Below, in pieces: positions 4,612 through 6,283 of a stretch of DNA of 6,283 nt (position 1 is its first letter; every line of letters starts with the position of its first letter). This DNA comes from Nostocaceae cyanobacterium CSSed10_463m (lineage in GTDB: Bacteria; Cyanobacteriota; Cyanobacteriia; Cyanobacteriales; Nostocaceae), in NCBI GenBank assembly GCA_003556955.1, contig PWQB01000785.1:1-6283 (forward strand), read 5' to 3'. A program made the position numbers and the translations under genes. Below the pieces are notes generated by a model. The model did not search any database and was not told the DNA's origin. It was given only the letters and a program-made list of their open reading frames with translations.

Positions 4612-5052
4612 ATGAGTAGAATCCCCAAAATTGACCGTCAAAGGGAACATCAAGCCAACGAACGCACATTTTTAGCATGGCTACGGACATCCATCTCATT
4701 GATTGGTTTTGGGTTTGCGATCGCGCGATTCGGTTTATTTATGCGACAATTAAATGTTGCCCTTACACAACAAGAGCCTTCCGTCAACCCCATATTTAAC
4801 TCAGAAAACCTGGGAATTGTATTTGTAGTATTTGGAATTGTGGCGATCGCCCTAGCAGCATGGCGATACAATCAAGTATTCTGGGAAATTGAACGCGCCG
4901 ATTATCGACCGCACCGTTTACCCGTATGGATTATGACCGGAGTAGTAATAATTCTCGGTATTCTCAGCCTCCCCTTACTCCTACTGCGAAATACAGTCTC
5001 TCCCTCTCCCTCCTCCACACCCAATCAACCACAATCGCGCCATTTTCATTAA
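4612..5052 (+). CDS. DUF202 / YidH-like three-helix membrane protein
   Basis: The 146-aa protein carries the DUF202 hallmark NERTFLAWLRTSISLIGFGFAIARFG (16-41), overlapping TM1 (about 22-43). TM2 is near 66-84 and TM3 near 104-125. Charged loops (WRYNQVFWEIERADYRPHRL) lie between TM2 and TM3, and a Pro/Ser-rich tail ends in His. The molecular role of most DUF202 proteins is unknown; in eukaryotes a related domain occurs in VTC polyphosphate polymerase complexes, but no such role can be claimed here. The gene is divergent from the toxin-antitoxin module (103 bp between starts) and convergent with the alpha/beta hydrolase, sharing the bases of its TAA with that gene's stop. Two HIP1 sites lie inside (4717-4724, 4843-4850), marking it as long resident. 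Confidence 0.9.
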   Translation: MSRIPKIDRQREHQANERTFLAWLRTSISLIGFGFAIARFGLFMRQLNVALTQQEPSVNPIFNSENLGIVFVVFGIVAIALAAWRYNQVFWEIERADYRPHRLPVWIMTGVVIILGILSLPLLLLRNTVSPSPSSTPNQPQSRHFH

Positions 5053-6020
5053 ACCCTCCGCGTACCTTTGCGCTCACCTTTGCGTACCTTTGCGTTAAAA
5101 AACTCCCCCTGAATTTCCGCGTACACCTCTCCCCGACCCAACCTAGTTACTACCTGCTGAAATTGAGTCCAACTTAAATCACTCTCCACAAAAGCTTGAG
5201 CAATAGTAATCACTAATTCCTCATAATCATTATCTTCCATTTTCGTCATCATCCGGTGTTCTACTTCTAGAGAATCATCAAAACAGTAATACCAACATTT
5301 GGGTTGCTGCGTGAGAAGCATTTTAAAAAATTTCTGCTGTCTTGAGAGATTGACAACACTATCCGCTTCACTAGAAACTATTAACGTAGGTGGAGCAATC
5401 ACCGTTTCAAACTGTTTTAAAACCTGCTCTCCCAATTCCAAAAATATCTTTAAAGCGGGAACCCGAAAACCATTATAACCAAAATTCCCAGGAGCATCCT
5501 TATTGAACCATTCAAAGTAAATTGGTAAACTTTTAATTAGCCAATCTACAAATAAATAACGACTACCCAAATAAGGCGTAAATAATAAAGCCCGGTGAAT
5601 ATGTTGAGGATAACTTAAAGCCAACCAAGCTGCTAAAGTTCCCCCCGTTGATAATCCCCCTACCACAACTTTTTCCCCAAGATTTTCAGCAATATCTAAC
5701 CACTTCACCACAAAATCTTGATAAACTTGAATATTTCTTGGTAGCGGTTGAGGATGTTGGCGATTCCATTCACCTGCTAACCCATGACCAGGTAGCAAAG
5801 GAATTAAAACATTATATCCTGCATTAAAAAAAGCCCTACCTAGCGGCTCAAATTGATAAGGGCCTGCTGTAAAACCATGCAAAAAAAGACAAACCTTTGC
5901 AGTTGAATCAGGATGAATGAAAAACTTAGAACGACAAGGATCATTCTTTATCCCAATTTTAGACTCTGACTGCTCAACTTCCGCTAGGATTTCTGTAATC
6001 TTTTGCATACCAATTTCCAT
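5049..6020 (-). CDS. Alpha/beta-fold hydrolase (esterase/lipase-like)
   Basis: This is a serine hydrolase, probably a carboxylesterase or monoacylglycerol-lipase-like enzyme; substrate unknown. Numbering from ATG 6020 (323 aa), the oxyanion motif LFLHGFTAG has His48-Gly49. PLLPGHGLAGEW follows, and the nucleophile elbow GGLSTGG carries Ser124. A cap-like segment occupies about 150-190, the acid is Asp220 in SSEADSVV, and the base is His255 in EVEHRMM. The triad is complete. No signal peptide or TM helix is seen, so it is likely cytoplasmic. The frame extends upstream to a TTG at 6086, but ATG 6020 has GGAAG 12 nt upstream; ATG 6008 is a further possibility. The last ~17 residues (FFNAKVRKGERKGTRRV), very basic, are encoded by a dispersed repeat, so the original C-terminus was probably different. 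Its TAA overlaps the convergent DUF202 stop within TTAA. Confidence 0.88.
   Translation of the reverse strand: MEIGMQKITEILAEVEQSESKIGIKNDPCRSKFFIHPDSTAKVCLFLHGFTAGPYQFEPLGRAFFNAGYNVLIPLLPGHGLAGEWNRQHPQPLPRNIQVYQDFVVKWLDIAENLGEKVVVGGLSTGGTLAAWLALSYPQHIHRALLFTPYLGSRYLFVDWLIKSLPIYFEWFNKDAPGNFGYNGFRVPALKIFLELGEQVLKQFETVIAPPTLIVSSEADSVVNLSRQQKFFKMLLTQQPKCWYYCFDDSLEVEHRMMTKMEDNDYEELVITIAQAFVESDLSWTQFQQVVTRLGRGEVYAEIQGEFFNAKVRKGERKGTRRV
5051..5102 (-). repeat. Dispersed CGCAAAGGT-type repeat, copy 3, coding the hydrolase tail
   Basis: On the minus strand, units ACGCAAAGGT, ACGCAAAGGT, GAGCGCAAAGGT and ACGCGGAGG follow one another in 10- to 12-bp steps. They are read in frame as the basic C-terminus of the hydrolase. 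The repeat also starts exactly at the end of the DUF202 gene, so it fills the whole space between the two convergent genes' conserved parts. Confidence 0.8.
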
Positions 6021-6128
6021 TTGTCTTACTTCCAGACATATCTGTACTGTTCTTAACACAGTATTTATATTTTCCAAATCCCACAAATGGCATATTAAAA
6101 ATTAAAACCTCTCCTCCCCAACGAAGAT

Positions 6129-6180
6129 CCTCTTTGCGAACCTCTGCGTTTACCTTAGCGAACCTCTGCGTTAAAAAAAA
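6129..6180 (-). repeat. Dispersed CGCAAAGGT-type repeat, copy 4
   Basis: On the minus strand it starts with a T-run and AACGCAGAGGTT. CGCTAAGGTAAA, CGCAGAGGTT and CGCAAAGAGG follow, alternating 10- and 12-bp units. The orientation matches the copy in the hydrolase tail. By the pattern of the other copies, a minus-strand gene might end just beyond the right edge, but none is visible within the window. Confidence 0.75.
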
Positions 6181-6283
6181 CTCATCCCCCCACCCCATAA
6201 ACCAGAAAAAACCCCCTCAAACCCTTGCCAACAAAAGCCCAAAAATCCTGAGTACATAACTAATATTAAATAGATATAAAAAT
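6181..6283. other. Non-coding right end
   Basis: This stretch is C-rich on the plus strand near 6186-6225 and AT-rich to the window end. I see no gene, tRNA or hairpin. It may hold the promoter of the hydrolase or the 3' region of a gene beyond the window, but no convincing -35/-10 pair was found. Confidence 0.35.

Noticed and set aside
589..6180. CRISPR array formed by the repeated CGCAAAGGT units
   Set aside because: The units are 10-12 bp, nearly contiguous and without unique spacers of regular length, and no cas genes are present. They are dispersed short repeats.
5974..6198. Minus-strand 74-aa frame upstream of the hydrolase
   Set aside because: Its N-terminal half is translated dispersed repeat, it overlaps the hydrolase start in another frame, and it has no recognisable features.

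Overview
The window looks like chromosomal DNA of a filamentous, Nostoc/Anabaena-like cyanobacterium. Five copies of the HIP1 octamer GCGATCGC are present, at 889-896, 1458-1465, 2626-2633, 4717-4724 and 4843-4850. The proteins read like cyanobacterial versions of their families, and the intergenic DNA is full of short dispersed repeats of the kind common in Nostocales. I made no database comparison, so genus-level placement is inference.

Layout: the first 49 bases may be the tail of an upstream gene. A plus-strand pair follows: a small acidic protein with a C-terminal Cys/His cluster (181-588) and queF (651-1037), the preQ1 synthase of queuosine biosynthesis. Bases 1038-1361 hold no gene but a dense nest of repeats: a 28-bp perfect palindrome, an AT-rich hairpin, and a G-rich repeat split by a 92-bp MITE-like element. 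That element has 18-bp inverted ends and an exact 10-bp target duplication, and itself carries a 30-bp perfect palindrome.

On the minus strand, ccdA (3556-2816) and ccsB/ccs1 (2735-1362) form a likely operon for system II cytochrome c maturation. CcdA brings reducing power across the thylakoid or plasma membrane, and Ccs1, with a CcsA not in this window, handles haem delivery and ligation. Upstream of ccdA is a repeat-containing spacer (3557-3806). Then comes a two-gene toxin-antitoxin module on the minus strand: a VapC-like PIN-domain toxin (4211-3807) preceded by a 97-aa putative antitoxin of no family I recognise (4508-4215).

Divergent from the module is a DUF202/YidH-like three-helix membrane protein (4612-5052). 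It converges with, and shares a TTAA stop with, a minus-strand alpha/beta hydrolase whose last ~17 residues are encoded by a dispersed repeat. The right end (6087-6283) is non-coding and holds another copy of that repeat.

Most genes are ordinary core cyanobacterial genes. The most notable points are the nested repeats, a dispersed CGCAAAGGT-type repeat at gene 3' ends that supplies stop codons and coding sequence, a split copy of the palindromic repeat next to the toxin-antitoxin module, and the unfamiliar antitoxin. I see no evidence for a large undescribed system.
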